From: Rhodococcus sp. G-MC3
Lineage (GTDB): Bacteria; Actinomycetota; Actinomycetes; Mycobacteriales; Mycobacteriaceae
Assembly: GCF_030063335.1 (NCBI RefSeq)
Contig: NZ_JASISW010000006.1
Location: 1-64,000, forward strand
DNA: 64,000 nucleotides
Direction of reading: 5' to 3'
Positions within the stretch are counted from its first letter, which is position 1. Every line of letters starts with the position of its first letter. Position numbers and translations under genes: made by a program. Below are positions 8,182 through 16,474 of the stretch, in pieces. Under the pieces are notes generated by a model. The model made no database searches, was not told the origin of the DNA, and saw only the letters and a program-made list of their open reading frames with translations.

Positions 8182-8200
8182 GGGCGTGAGTGGAACACCA
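8182..8200 (+). repeat. left copy of a 19-bp inverted repeat flanking the DUF559 gene
   Basis: The 19 bases beginning GGGCGTGAGTGG recur perfectly in inverse orientation at 9136-9154, on the other side of the DUF559 gene. The left copy also folds on itself (GAGTGG, AACA, CCACTC). Confidence 0.75.
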
Positions 8201-8207
8201 CTCCCGC

Positions 8208-8216
8208 TTGTCCACA
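8208..8216 (+). promoter_or_regulatory. single consensus-like DnaA box
   Basis: TTGTCCACA matches the actinobacterial DnaA-box consensus exactly. It is isolated, upstream of the DUF559 gene, and is not accompanied by a cluster of boxes or by dnaA/dnaN, so it does not mark the chromosomal origin. It may be a DnaA-responsive site or chance. Confidence 0.3.
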
Positions 8217-8299
8217 GACCCGGCATCGATGCACAACCTTTGTGTTTGCCCAGTTCGCGAAATCCGTCGGCATCTGGGCTCGGTCGATTCTCGACATCC

Positions 8300-9129
8300 A
8301 TGCGACCCGAACTTTTCACCCGCGCCCAGTTGCTCTCTGCCGGAGTGTCGAGCAGCATGATCAGCCGGCAATACACGCGCGTCCTGCCCCAGCTCTACAG
8401 CGCCGAGGAGCCGACCACGTTCGTCCGCTGCTGCGCCGTGACGCTGTGGCAACCGGAGGCACTGCTCAGCCACAGGACCGCGGCGTGGCTGTACGGGTGG
8501 ATGAAAGAGCCCCGAATCGTAGAGGCAACGTTGCCCCGGCACATGAAAGCTCGAACTCCCCGATGGCTCACCGTGTACCGCCGAGCACTCCCGGGACGCG
8601 AGGCCACCGAGGTACAAGGGCTTGCTGTAGTCAACCGAGAACGAACACTGGTCGACTGCGTGGCCGTGATGGAACCAAACGAGAGTGGGACTTTGGTCGA
8701 CGAGCGCCTGACGAATGACATGGACTCGACATGCTGGAGGCATTCATTCGCAGTACTCCGAAGCTGCGCGGCAACGAACGAGCGCTGAGACAACTGAGCA
8801 GTGCAGCGTTGGGATTCGCATCCGAACCGGAACGTGTACTCGACCGCGCGCTCATCGCCTGCGGCCTCCGCCTGAAGACCAATCACAGGGTCGGCAGCTA
8901 CATGTGCGATTTCGTCGATGAAGTCGCCAAGGTAATCGTCGAAGTGGACGGTCGAGAGTTCCACAGCGCTCCTGAAGTGTTCGGCAGAGACCGAAGGCGA
9001 CAGAACTTTCTGGTACTGAGCGGCTGGATGGTTCTGCGGTATTCGGCGTTCGATGTCATGCGCAATCCCCGACCGATAGCGCGCGAGATCGCAGACGAGG
9101 TGCGCAGGCGCAGGAAAGCTCGGTCGTGA
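8300..9129 (+). pseudogene. AbiEi-like plus DUF559 (Vsr-like nuclease fold) protein, frameshifted
   Basis: From the ATG at 8300, about 145 codons encode an AbiEi-like N-terminal region (MRPELFTRAQLLSAG, then LSHRTAAWLYGW). Near 8725-8733 the frame shifts by one base. The continuing frame, from MLEAFIRSTPKLRG, encodes a DUF559 domain with YMCDFVDEVAKVIVEVDGRE, RDRRRQNFLVLSGW and a Trp/Arg-rich end, closing at 9129. Intact relatives are single polypeptides of about 280 residues joining the two parts. DUF559 has a PD-(D/E)XK-like fold related to Vsr mismatch endonucleases. The shift could be a real mutation, a sequencing error or, less likely, programmed. The unit sits between 19-bp inverted repeats. 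Confidence 0.75.
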
Positions 9130-9135
9130 TGGCAC

Positions 9136-9154
9136 TGGTGTTCCACTCACGCCC
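9136..9154 (-). repeat. right copy of the 19-bp inverted repeat flanking the DUF559 gene
   Basis: This is the perfect inverse of 8182-8200, starting seven bases after the DUF559 stop. Together the pair brackets a 973-bp unit. No target-site duplication was seen next to the repeats. Confidence 0.75.
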
Positions 9155-9262
9155 TCCTCGTACGGCATCCCGTACGAAAAAGAGGCAATTGGAACAGCAC
9201 GCCCACATACGCTCTAATCTAACCGTAACGACCGGTTGCACTAACCACCCATGGAGGAACGC

Positions 9263-9721
9263 GTGAGCAAAACTCTCGAAGCCAGCATCGACGTCGACGC
9301 CAGCCCCGAGCAGGTATGGAAGATCGTCTCCGACCTCGAGCGCATGGGCGAGTGGAGCCCTCAGTGCAAAAAGATGAAGATCTTCGGCGGCGAAATTCGC
9401 AAGGGCACCACCACCGTCAACGTGAACCGTAAAGGTCTACTCGTGTGGCCCACCACGGCGAAGGTCACCGTGTTCGAACCGAACAAGGCCATCGCGTTCC
9501 GCATTGTGGAGAACCACACCATCTGGTCTTACACCCTCACCCCGAACGCCACCGGGACTACCATCGTCGAAAAGCGCGAAGCTCCGACAGGCACCACAGC
9601 GATCTCGGGATTCCTCGTCAAGAGGGTCCTCGGTGGCACCGATCAGTTCGACGTCGAACTGATCGACGGGATGAACAAGACCCTCCAGCGCATCAAGTCC
9701 GAAAGCGAACGCGTTCGATAA
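9263..9721 (+). CDS. SRPBCC (START-like) lipid/ligand-binding protein
   Basis: A 152-residue single-domain protein. The GTG at 9263 is chosen because GGAGG at 9253-9257 is correctly spaced from it; an in-frame ATG at 9251 overlaps that site. The start SKTLEASIDVDASPEQVWKI, the WSPQCK segment and the C-terminal helix DVELIDGMNKTLQRI are typical of the polyketide-cyclase/START-like SRPBCC superfamily, whose members bind hydrophobic ligands in a deep cavity. There is no signal peptide. The substrate is unknown. It stands 78 bp before a GlsB-like stress membrane gene. Confidence 0.85.
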   Translation: MSKTLEASIDVDASPEQVWKIVSDLERMGEWSPQCKKMKIFGGEIRKGTTTVNVNRKGLLVWPTTAKVTVFEPNKAIAFRIVENHTIWSYTLTPNATGTTIVEKREAPTGTTAISGFLVKRVLGGTDQFDVELIDGMNKTLQRIKSESERVR

Positions 9722-9799
9722 AAAAAGATGTTTGACGGTTCGACGGCGCGGGCATTCCCCCTCAGCATCATTCACGGTAAACAAAAGAGGGGGCACCAC

Positions 9800-10072
9800 A
9801 TGTTGGGCCTAGGAATCATCGGCTGGATCATCATCGGCGGACTCGCCGGCTGGATCGGCAGCAAGATCATGAAGACCGACGCATCGATGGGAATCATCCT
9901 CAACATCGTCGTCGGCATCATCGGCGGCCTGCTCGGCGGCTACCTACTCAAGTTGTTCGGCGTCGACGTCGACGGCGGAGGACTGATCTTCAGCTTCCTC
10001 ACCTGCCTGCTGGGTGCCGTCATCCTTCTATTTATCGTCAAGGCGGTCACAGGACGCTCCTCCAGGGTCTGA
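9800..10072 (+). CDS. GlsB/YeaQ/YmgE family stress-response membrane protein
   Basis: A 90-residue protein from the ATG at 9800, which has AGAGGGGG upstream; earlier in-frame codons look non-coding. Three hydrophobic helices include the family motif [12 protein letters not shown] and the glycine-rich [11 protein letters not shown]. GlsB/transglycosylase-associated proteins are small inner-membrane proteins induced by general stress, with unknown mechanism. It ends 20 bp before a strong hairpin terminator. Confidence 0.9.
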   Translation: MLGLGIIGWIIIGGLAGWIGSKIMKTDASMGIILNIVVGIIGGLLGGYLLKLFGVDVDGGGLIFSFLTCLLGAVILLFIVKAVTGRSSRV

Positions 10073-10091
10073 CCGACTGCACACGTTCCTT

Positions 10092-10132
10092 ACTGCCGGG
10101 GCTTCTCACGTACTGTGTGAGGCCCCGGCAGT
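10092..10132 (+). terminator. Rho-independent terminator after the GlsB-like gene
   Basis: ACTGCCGGGGC and GCCCCGGCAGT are perfect 11-bp arms, extended inward by a weaker CTCAC/GTGAG pairing, and are followed by GTCTGTTT. It lies between the GlsB-like gene and psd, separating the two units. Confidence 0.75.
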
Positions 10133-10175
10133 GTCTGTTTCGGTCGCTGCTCGTCGAGATGTTCTAAGGAGCGAA

Positions 10176-10892
10176 GTGGCACGCCGTCCCACCCCGATCG
10201 GTCAACCGCCCCGCACAGGCGTAGCGCACTTCGCCGACCTGGTAAAAGAGACAGTTCCCCCGCTACACCCCGCAGGCCTACCCTTCGTCGCCGGCCCGCT
10301 TGCCGTTGCCGTTCTCGGCCGCAAGTACAAGTGGGTTCGCCGCGCTGGTCTCACCGCCGCCGGAGCCTGCGCAACATTCTTCCGGCACCCCTCGCGTGTC
10401 CCTCCCAACCGCCCCGGCATTGTCGTCGCGCCCGCGGATGGTCTGGTGACACTCGTCGACACCGCCGTTCCCCCTGCCGAACTCGACCTCGGCACGGCTC
10501 CCGTCCCCCGCGTCAGCATCTTCCTGTCCGTCCTCGACGTACACGTCCAGCGCGTTCCGGTCGCGGGCAAGGTACTCGAAGTGGTGCACAGGAAGGGCCA
10601 GTTCAAGTCTGCGGATCTCGCTGAAGCGAGCGAGGTCAACGAACGCAACAGCATGCACATACGCACCGCGGACGGCCACGATGTGGGCGTTGTCCAGATC
10701 GCCGGACTCATTGCCCGGCGCATCGTCAACAACGCCAAGGTAGGCGACTCACTGAGCATCGGCGACACCTACGGACTGATTCGATTCGGCTCACGCGTCG
10801 ACACCTACTTCCCCGCCGGAACCACCTTGTTGGTCGAACGTGGGCAACGCGCTGTAGGCGCCGAAACAGTGCTCGCCGAGCTTCCTCAGTAA
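10176..10892 (+). CDS. psd: phosphatidylserine decarboxylase
   Basis: A 238-residue pyruvoyl enzyme that converts phosphatidylserine to phosphatidylethanolamine at the membrane. The GTG at 10176 with AAGGA upstream begins [15 protein letters not shown]. The fold signature includes [34 protein letters not shown] and NERN. The self-cleavage site is Gly-Ser in [10 protein letters not shown], whose serine becomes the pyruvoyl group. It is the short archaeal/actinobacterial type. Eleven bases separate it from pssA, and the AAA ATPase follows, an order shared with mycobacteria. Confidence 0.95.
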   Translation: MARRPTPIGQPPRTGVAHFADLVKETVPPLHPAGLPFVAGPLAVAVLGRKYKWVRRAGLTAAGACATFFRHPSRVPPNRPGIVVAPADGLVTLVDTAVPPAELDLGTAPVPRVSIFLSVLDVHVQRVPVAGKVLEVVHRKGQFKSADLAEASEVNERNSMHIRTADGHDVGVVQIAGLIARRIVNNAKVGDSLSIGDTYGLIRFGSRVDTYFPAGTTLLVERGQRAVGAETVLAELPQ

Positions 10893-10903
10893 GGGTCCAT
10901 TCG

Positions 10904-11776
10904 ATGATCACCAGACGAGCTCGTCCGCCTGCTGCTGTGCGATTACTCCCCTCGGTCGTCACGATTCTCGCGCTCTGCGCCGGGTTGTCCGCCGTGAAGT
11001 TCGCCCTCGAAAATCAGTTGGGATTCGCGCTCGCGATGATCGGCGCAGCAGCGATCCTCGACGCCCTCGACGGGCGAATCGCGAGACTGCTCGACGCCAC
11101 GAGTCGCATCGGGGCCGAACTCGACTCACTGGCCGATGCCATCTCGTTCGGCGTCGCGCCTGCACTCGTGCTGTACGTGACCCTCCTCGAAGGCTCGAGC
11201 AGTGGCTGGATCGTCGCGCTGGTGTACGCGGTCGCAATGGTGCTGCGCTTGGCTCGCTTCAACACCCTGCTCGACGACGACGACAGTCCCGGATACGCGA
11301 GCGAGTTCTTCACCGGCGTCCCTGCGCCGGCCGGGGCATTGATCGTTCTTACTCCGATCGCCGCGTTCCAGGAATGGGGCGACGGTTGGTGGGCGTCGTT
11401 CTACGTCGTCGTCGGGTGGACCTTGTTCACGGCGGGGCTAGCGGTGAGCCGCGTTCCGACGCTTGCTCTCAAGACAGTCGCGGTTCCGCCCCGAATGGCA
11501 GCAGCCCTGTTGATTCTCACTGCGCTCGTTGCGGCTGCGCTCATCACCTATCCGTTGATCCTGCTCATGGTGCTCGTTGCTGTATATCTGTTGCACATAC
11601 CGATCGCCGTTCGCTCTCAACGGTGGGTCGCCGCACGGCCGTACACGTGGGATGCCAAGCCCGCCGAGAGACGGGCCGAGCGCCGGGCGATCCGCCGCGC
11701 GCCGAACAACAACGGCCGTTCCGTGGCAAGGCTCGGGCTTCGCCGCCCGAACAGCCACGATCAACGTGGTCGCTGA
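10904..11776 (+). CDS. pssA: CDP-diacylglycerol--serine O-phosphatidyltransferase
   Basis: A 290-residue integral membrane enzyme that makes phosphatidylserine, the substrate of Psd. The CDP-alcohol phosphotransferase motif is complete: ALDGRIARLLDATSRIGAEL followed by DSLAD, giving DGxxAR-x8-GxxxDxxxD. About seven transmembrane helices follow. The C-terminus is a basic tail rich in Arg and Asn (ERRAERRAIRRAPNNNGR), probably cytoplasmic. The stop at 11776 abuts the ATG of the AAA gene, implying translational coupling. Confidence 0.95.
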   Translation: MITRRARPPAAVRLLPSVVTILALCAGLSAVKFALENQLGFALAMIGAAAILDALDGRIARLLDATSRIGAELDSLADAISFGVAPALVLYVTLLEGSSSGWIVALVYAVAMVLRLARFNTLLDDDDSPGYASEFFTGVPAPAGALIVLTPIAAFQEWGDGWWASFYVVVGWTLFTAGLAVSRVPTLALKTVAVPPRMAAALLILTALVAAALITYPLILLMVLVAVYLLHIPIAVRSQRWVAARPYTWDAKPAERRAERRAIRRAPNNNGRSVARLGLRRPNSHDQRGR

Positions 11777-13921
11777 ATGACTACTCCGGAACTCTCGCTC
11801 ACAGCCCGGCTCAACACATCTGCCGCCGACGCGCGACGCGGTCTTGTGCGACTTCATCCGGAAGTGTTGGCAGCGCTCGGCATTCGCGAGTGGGATGCAA
11901 TCTCGTTGATCGGTGCGCGCCGTACCGCCGCCGTTGTCGGCACAGCTCCCCACAACACTCCCCACGGAACTGCGTTGCTCGACGATGTCACCCTGTCCAA
12001 CTCGGGTATCAAAGAGGACGGCTCCATCACCGTCGCTCCCGTCACCGTCTACGGCGCGAGGTCCGTCACCCTCGCCGGCTCGCTACTGGCCTCCGGATCG
12101 ATCTCCGACGCCACCCTGCGCCAAGCACTGCTCGGCAAGGTTCTCACCGTCGGTGACACCGTCTCGCTTCTCCCCCGTGACCTCGGTCCCGGTACGAGCA
12201 CCAGCGCCGCCACGCAAGCACTGTCACGGAACTTCGGTGTCGCCTGGACCTCAGAACTGTTGACCGTCTCCGGTACCGACCCTTCCGGCGGTCCTGTGAG
12301 CGTTCAACCCAATTCCGCAGTGAGCTGGGGCAACGGACGCCCCGAGGCCCCCGCCCCGAGCGCGGCACCGGCGCTACCGGTGACCGAACTGGTAGGGGTG
12401 TCGGTGCAGCAGGCGAAGCTCATCGAGTGGCTGCGGCTTGCCCTGGACGAGTCGGAGCTACTCGCGAGGCTCGGAGCAACGCCACATCTCGGAGTTCTGA
12501 TCACAGGCCCCGCCGGTGTCGGCAAGTCGACGTTGGCCAGGGCTGTGGTGAGCGGCAGGACCGTGGTCGAGCTCGACGGCCCGTCGGTGGGCGCGTTGGA
12601 AGCATCGGCGCGTGTCGATGCCATTGCCTCGGCAATCGAGCGGCTCGGTGCCGGAGGGGTTCTCCTGATCACCGACGTCGATGCCCTGCTTCCCGCCGCC
12701 GCCGAGCCTGTCGCGGCACTCGTACTGGATCAGCTTCGTCGGGCCGTCGACACTCCGGGCATCGCGTTCATCGCCACCACGGCGCACCCCGAAGGTACCG
12801 ATGCGCGGGTTCGCGCGCAGGATGTGTGCGACCGCGAGTTGACGCTGTCGCTTCCGGATGGCGCCGGACGTACCGCTTTGCTGCAACACCTGGTACGCAC
12901 CGCGCCGACCCACAACTTGAATCTGGCTGAGATATCTTCGCGGACACCGGGTTTCGTTGCAATGGATCTCGCAGCACTCGTGCGCGAAGCAGCGCTCCGG
13001 GCGGCAGCGCGGGCAAGCTCGGACAAGTTGGACCCCCAGCTCACGCAGGCCGATCTCGTGGGCGCTCTCGACGTCATTCGCCCACTGTCCCGTTCCGGCA
13101 CCGAGGAATTGGCCATCGGCAGCATCACGCTCGACGACGTCGGCGACATGGTCGAAACCAAACAGGCACTCACCGAAGCGGTTCTGTGGCCGCTGCAGCA
13201 TCCAGACTCGTTCTCGCGCCTGGGTATCGAGCCTCCGCGCGGCGTTCTACTGTATGGACCTCCCGGATGCGGCAAAACGTTCCTCGTGCGGGCGCTGGCC
13301 AGCTCCGGCCAGCTCAGCGTTCACGCAGTCAAGGGCGCCGAGCTGATGGACAAGTGGGTCGGCTCGTCGGAGAAGGCCGTTCGCGAATTGTTTCAGCGCG
13401 CCCGGGATTCGGCACCGTCGCTGATCTTCCTCGACGAAGTGGATGCCTTGGTACCGCGTCGCGGACAGAGCTCGGACTCCGGCGTCGGCGACCGGGTGGT
13501 GGCAGCATTGCTGACCGAACTGGACGGGGTCGAGCCGCTCCGCGATGTCGTCGTGCTGGGCGCTACCAACAGGCCGGATCTGATCGATCCTGCATTGTTG
13601 CGCCCAGGACGCCTGGAACGGCTCGTCTTCGTTCCACCGCCGGATGCGGACGCGCGCCGGGAGATTCTGCGCGCATCGGGTAAATCTGTTCCGCTCGCGG
13701 AGGGTGTCGACCTCGACGCGCTGGCAGACGCTCTGGACGGGTACTCGGCCGCGGATTGCGCAGCCCTTCTTCGAGAGGCCGCGTTGAGCGCGATGCGTCG
13801 ATCGATCGACGCGACCGATGTCACTGCCGAGGACGTAGAGGCTGCACGAAAGTCGGTGCGCCCCTCGCTCGATCCCGAGCAAGTGGCGCACCTGAAGGCG
13901 TACAGCGACAAACGTATGTGA
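11777..13921 (+). CDS. CDC48/VCP-like AAA ATPase
   Basis: A 714-residue protein with an N-terminal double-psi barrel-like substrate domain (1-190) and two AAA modules. D1 has GPAGVGKST (about 244-252), but its Walker B reads LLITDVDALL, without the catalytic Glu after the first Asp. D2 has GPPGCGKT (about 494-501), LIFLDEVDALVPRRG (complete Walker B), GATNRPDLIDPALLRPGR (sensor 1 and arginine finger region) and sensor 2. D1 therefore probably binds but hardly hydrolyses ATP, and D2 is the motor. The start immediately follows the pssA stop, as with Rv0435c-pssA in M. tuberculosis. A palindromic element begins at its stop codon. Confidence 0.93.
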   Translation: MTTPELSLTARLNTSAADARRGLVRLHPEVLAALGIREWDAISLIGARRTAAVVGTAPHNTPHGTALLDDVTLSNSGIKEDGSITVAPVTVYGARSVTLAGSLLASGSISDATLRQALLGKVLTVGDTVSLLPRDLGPGTSTSAATQALSRNFGVAWTSELLTVSGTDPSGGPVSVQPNSAVSWGNGRPEAPAPSAAPALPVTELVGVSVQQAKLIEWLRLALDESELLARLGATPHLGVLITGPAGVGKSTLARAVVSGRTVVELDGPSVGALEASARVDAIASAIERLGAGGVLLITDVDALLPAAAEPVAALVLDQLRRAVDTPGIAFIATTAHPEGTDARVRAQDVCDRELTLSLPDGAGRTALLQHLVRTAPTHNLNLAEISSRTPGFVAMDLAALVREAALRAAARASSDKLDPQLTQADLVGALDVIRPLSRSGTEELAIGSITLDDVGDMVETKQALTEAVLWPLQHPDSFSRLGIEPPRGVLLYGPPGCGKTFLVRALASSGQLSVHAVKGAELMDKWVGSSEKAVRELFQRARDSAPSLIFLDEVDALVPRRGQSSDSGVGDRVVAALLTELDGVEPLRDVVVLGATNRPDLIDPALLRPGRLERLVFVPPPDADARREILRASGKSVPLAEGVDLDALADALDGYSAADCAALLREAALSAMRRSIDATDVTAEDVEAARKSVRPSLDPEQVAHLKAYSDKRM

Positions 13922-13957
13922 GTGAAAATACGTCGCCTAGGACGTATTTCCGCTCAC
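13918..13957. repeat. intergenic palindromic element, copy 1
   Basis: Arms 13918-13934 and 13941-13957 (17 bp, 15 exact matches) enclose a 6-base loop, GCCTAG. The right arm begins GACGTATTTCC. It covers the stop of the AAA gene and lies between convergent genes, so it could also end transcription both ways. Related copies are at 28929-28991 and 36576-36637. Confidence 0.85.
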
Positions 13958-13964
13958 CTGAGCG

Positions 13965-14717
13965 CTAGCGCCAACGACCCAAAATCTTGGCCGCTTCACT
14001 GGCAAGCGCACCCTGGAACAGTGGACCGAAGCTGATGCGACCTACTCCCAGTGACGCGAAGTGCGAGAGGTCACCGTCGGCCGGGTTGGCGATTGCGTTG
14101 ATCGGCAACGGAAGCTCCTCGGCGAGACGCTTGTAGTCGGCGTCGTTGTGGAAACCGACAGGGTAGAGCGAGTCGGCACCCGCCGCTGCGGCCAACTTCA
14201 GCCGAGCGATGGCGCGGTCGACGCGATCGCTCTCGTCGCCGACCTGCTTGACGAACAGGTCGGTGCGCGCGTTGATTACGACGTGTACGTCCGTCGCGTC
14301 GGAGGCCTTGCGCAGTGCGCCGACGAATTCAGCGTGCTCCTGTGCCTCACGAAGTCGGCCGCCTTCGCTGTGAACGGTGTCCTCGATGTTGAGGCCGACC
14401 GCACCGGCGGAAATCAGACCGTCGATGAGGCGTGTGGGGTCTTCGCCGTAACCGGACTCGATGTCGACCGACAGCGGTACGTCGACGGCCGCGCTGATCT
14501 GCGAGATCCGTGAGAGCAGTTCGTCGAAGGTGATGCCCTCGTTGTCGGGCTTGCCGATCGAGTCGGACACCGGGTGGCTACCAACGGTGAGCGCGGCGAA
14601 TCCGGCGGACACCGCGAGGTTGGCGGACCATGCATCCCAGACAGTGGGCAGCACGACTGGGTTGCCCGGCTTGTGGAGTTCGAGGAGGGTTGTTGCCTTC
14701 TGGGCCAAGCTCGTCAT
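13965..14717 (-). CDS. isocitrate lyase/PEP mutase superfamily protein
   Basis: A 250-residue TIM-barrel protein of the PEP mutase/2-methylisocitrate lyase group. The N-terminus reads LPTVWDAWSANLAVSAGFAA, followed by SVDIESGYGEDP (the Mg-binding DxExGYG region), AVGLNIEDT and NARTDLF. The isocitrate lyase KKCGH loop is absent, as in PEP-mutase-like oxaloacetate decarboxylases and related carboxyphosphonoenolpyruvate enzymes. No phosphonate genes are nearby, so a decarboxylase or C-C lyase on a small 2-oxo acid is likelier than phosphonate synthesis. It is monocistronic and convergent with the AAA gene. Confidence 0.85.
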   Translation of the reverse strand: MTSLAQKATTLLELHKPGNPVVLPTVWDAWSANLAVSAGFAALTVGSHPVSDSIGKPDNEGITFDELLSRISQISAAVDVPLSVDIESGYGEDPTRLIDGLISAGAVGLNIEDTVHSEGGRLREAQEHAEFVGALRKASDATDVHVVINARTDLFVKQVGDESDRVDRAIARLKLAAAAGADSLYPVGFHNDADYKRLAEELPLPINAIANPADGDLSHFASLGVGRISFGPLFQGALASEAAKILGRWR

Positions 14718-14792
14718 GGAGACTCCTAAAGCGTCGATGTGGGGAGAACGTACGTTCTCCCATCAACACCGTACCCGTGCTGACAATTCCCT

Positions 14793-15194
14793 TCAATCGA
14801 TCAGATCGAGTTCCCTCATGCGGTCGAACACCATCAGAGAGCCGGGAGCGACGTCGGGCATGGCTGCGTACTCGTCACGCGTGAAGAACCTGATCTCGGC
14901 AATCTCGCTCGTCGGCCTCGGTTCCGACGACAGATCGGCGAGAAAACATGTGATCTCCAAGGGCGTGCCGGCCGGATGCCCCCAGGCTTCGCACTCGAAC
15001 ACACCGAGCAGCTCGACGTCGACGACGCCTGCATCGAGTTCCTCGCGGATCTCCCGATGCAGAGCCTCCTCGGGCGTCTCATCCGTATCGATCTTGCCGC
15101 CCGCCATGTAGAACGCAGCCTTGCCCACCGAGCGCGCCTGAAGCATCCGGCGATCGCGTACGTAGGCCAGTCCTGCCGTTCGAATGATGTTCAC
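14793..15194 (-). CDS. Nudix hydrolase
   Basis: A 133-residue Nudix protein. The Nudix box is complete: GGKIDTDETPEEALHREIRE followed by ELDAG, matching Gx5Ex7REUxEExGU. The start (MNIIRTAGLAYVRDRRML) and KAAFYMAGGK fit the small DR0004/YfcD-type hydrolases acting on nucleoside diphosphate derivatives, but the substrate is not predictable. It is the last gene of the ArsR-SRPBCC-VOC-Nudix run, 19 bp after the VOC gene. Confidence 0.9.
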   Translation of the reverse strand: MNIIRTAGLAYVRDRRMLQARSVGKAAFYMAGGKIDTDETPEEALHREIREELDAGVVDVELLGVFECEAWGHPAGTPLEITCFLADLSSEPRPTSEIAEIRFFTRDEYAAMPDVAPGSLMVFDRMRELDLID

Positions 15195-15213
15195 GCGCCA
15201 ACCCTAAGGGCCC

Positions 15214-15642
15214 TCATACAGCAAATCGACCTCGCGCATCGTGTGGGATCAGCGGATTCTCGGCGCGAACCTTCAGCTGCTGCACGGCCCAGGTGTTGCC
15301 GTCGGAATCGGCGAACCCGAATAGCGTTCCGCCGTCCCGCTCGTCGAACACGGTCACGTCACTGGCGTCGACACCCCGGCTCAGCAACTCGTCGCGCGCG
15401 GCGTAGGCGTCGGCGACGACGAGCTGTAGGCCCTTCAGGGAGCCAGGTGCCATCTCGTTCTGCGATGGCAAGGTGCCGATGACAATGGAGCAACCCGATC
15501 CGCGCGGGGTCAGCTGGGCGACGGTCATGTGCTCGTTCTCCGTGCGGTGGTCGAGCTCGAATCCGACTTTGTCGCGATAGAACTCGATGGACGCATCCAG
15601 ATCCGTTACCGGCACGACCACCACTTCCAGCGTCCAATCCAT
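15214..15642 (-). CDS. VOC-family (glyoxalase/bleomycin resistance) protein
   Basis: A 142-residue protein with two beta-alpha-beta-beta-beta modules. It starts VVVVPVTDLDASIEFYRDKV, contains LTPRGSGCSIVIG and ends the core with GFADSDGNTWAVQQ. These are hallmarks of the vicinal-oxygen-chelate fold. The metal ligands typical of glyoxalase I are only partly evident, so an antibiotic-binding or dioxygenase-like role is equally possible. It starts 6 bp after the SRPBCC stop, in an operon headed by an ArsR repressor. Confidence 0.88.
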   Translation of the reverse strand: MDWTLEVVVVPVTDLDASIEFYRDKVGFELDHRTENEHMTVAQLTPRGSGCSIVIGTLPSQNEMAPGSLKGLQLVVADAYAARDELLSRGVDASDVTVFDERDGGTLFGFADSDGNTWAVQQLKVRAENPLIPHDARGRFAV

Positions 15643-15648
15643 GATGCG

Positions 15649-16125
15649 TCAGTCCTTCTTCACAATGATGTCGAGGCGTTCGTATCCTTCGGAGAGTCCC
15701 TTCTCCATGCCGCTCTGCGCCATGCCATTTCTGGTTTCGATCGACGGGTAGGTGCTGTGAATACTCACGCGGCTACGGCCGTCGCCGAGGTCGGTGAATG
15801 TGATTGCCTCGATGCTGACGACGTCCGGAAATTCCTCGTACTCGAATGTCTGAATCGCGAACTCGTTCTCTCGCACGACATGGAAGACACCGTTGAACAC
15901 GAAGCGCGCGCCTGCCGGATTGACGTGGACGTAGCGGTAGCGGCCACCGGTGGTGAAGTCGTAGCGTTCGATCTGCATGTCGTAGCCGTTCGGGCCGAGC
16001 CACTGCTTGATCAACTCGGGCTCCTTGTGCGCGCGGAACACCGCCTCGACCGGGGCGTCGAACTCACGCGTGATGAAAATGAACGGTGCCCCCTCGGGCA
16101 CGGTGACGGTGACGGGATTGCTCAT
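15649..16125 (-). CDS. SRPBCC/AHSA1-type protein
   Basis: A 158-residue protein from the ATG at 16125, overlapping the ArsR stop by ATGA. AHSA1-like pattern: FITREFDAPVEAVFRAHKEP, KQWLGPNGY, GGRYRYVH, TFTDLGDGRSRV and a C-terminal helix with GMEKGLSEGYERLD. Members pair very often with an ArsR-type regulator in this exact arrangement. They bind hydrophobic ligands, and the inducer or substrate is unknown. Confidence 0.9.
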   Translation of the reverse strand: MSNPVTVTVPEGAPFIFITREFDAPVEAVFRAHKEPELIKQWLGPNGYDMQIERYDFTTGGRYRYVHVNPAGARFVFNGVFHVVRENEFAIQTFEYEEFPDVVSIEAITFTDLGDGRSRVSIHSTYPSIETRNGMAQSGMEKGLSEGYERLDIIVKKD

Positions 16126-16457
16126 TTCTCTTCCTCTTCCTGAGTGGCCAGCAGAGCGTCGAGATTTCTGAACTGCTGTTCGGCAATGATGCGGTACTTG
16201 TCGATCCATGCGGTGAGCTCTTCGAGTCGGCCCGAGTCGAGATGGACGGGACGGCGTTGCGCATCGCGTGACCTGGTGACCAGGCCTGCGTTCTCGAGAA
16301 CCTGAATGTGCCGCGAGACAGCCTGCTTGCTGATCTCGAACGGTTCGGCGAGATCGTTGACCGTCTGCGAACCACGGCTGAGCCTGGCGATGATCGCGCG
16401 TCGAATCGGGTCGGCGAGTGCCATGAAGGCCTCGTCGAGCCGATCGTCCGTGTCCAT
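16122..16457 (-). CDS. ArsR-family winged-helix repressor
   Basis: A 111-residue regulator starting at the ATG at 16457, with AAGGAG upstream; a TTG two codons earlier is possible. DEAFMALADPIRRAIIARLS is followed by the recognition helix ISKQAVSRHIQVLENAGLV and a wing with RRPVHLD. No metal-binding CxC is seen, so it belongs to the non-metal SRPBCC-associated subgroup. The gene leads the operon with the AHSA1, VOC and Nudix genes. A palindrome centred at 16483, upstream of the start, is a likely autoregulatory operator. Confidence 0.92.
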   Translation of the reverse strand: MDTDDRLDEAFMALADPIRRAIIARLSRGSQTVNDLAEPFEISKQAVSRHIQVLENAGLVTRSRDAQRRPVHLDSGRLEELTAWIDKYRIIAEQQFRNLDALLATQEEEEK

Positions 16458-16474
16458 AATCAACCAACTCCTTT

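Noticed and set aside
8208..8216. DnaA box as a sign of the replication origin
   Set aside because: One isolated box only, and no dnaA, dnaN, recF or AT-rich cluster.
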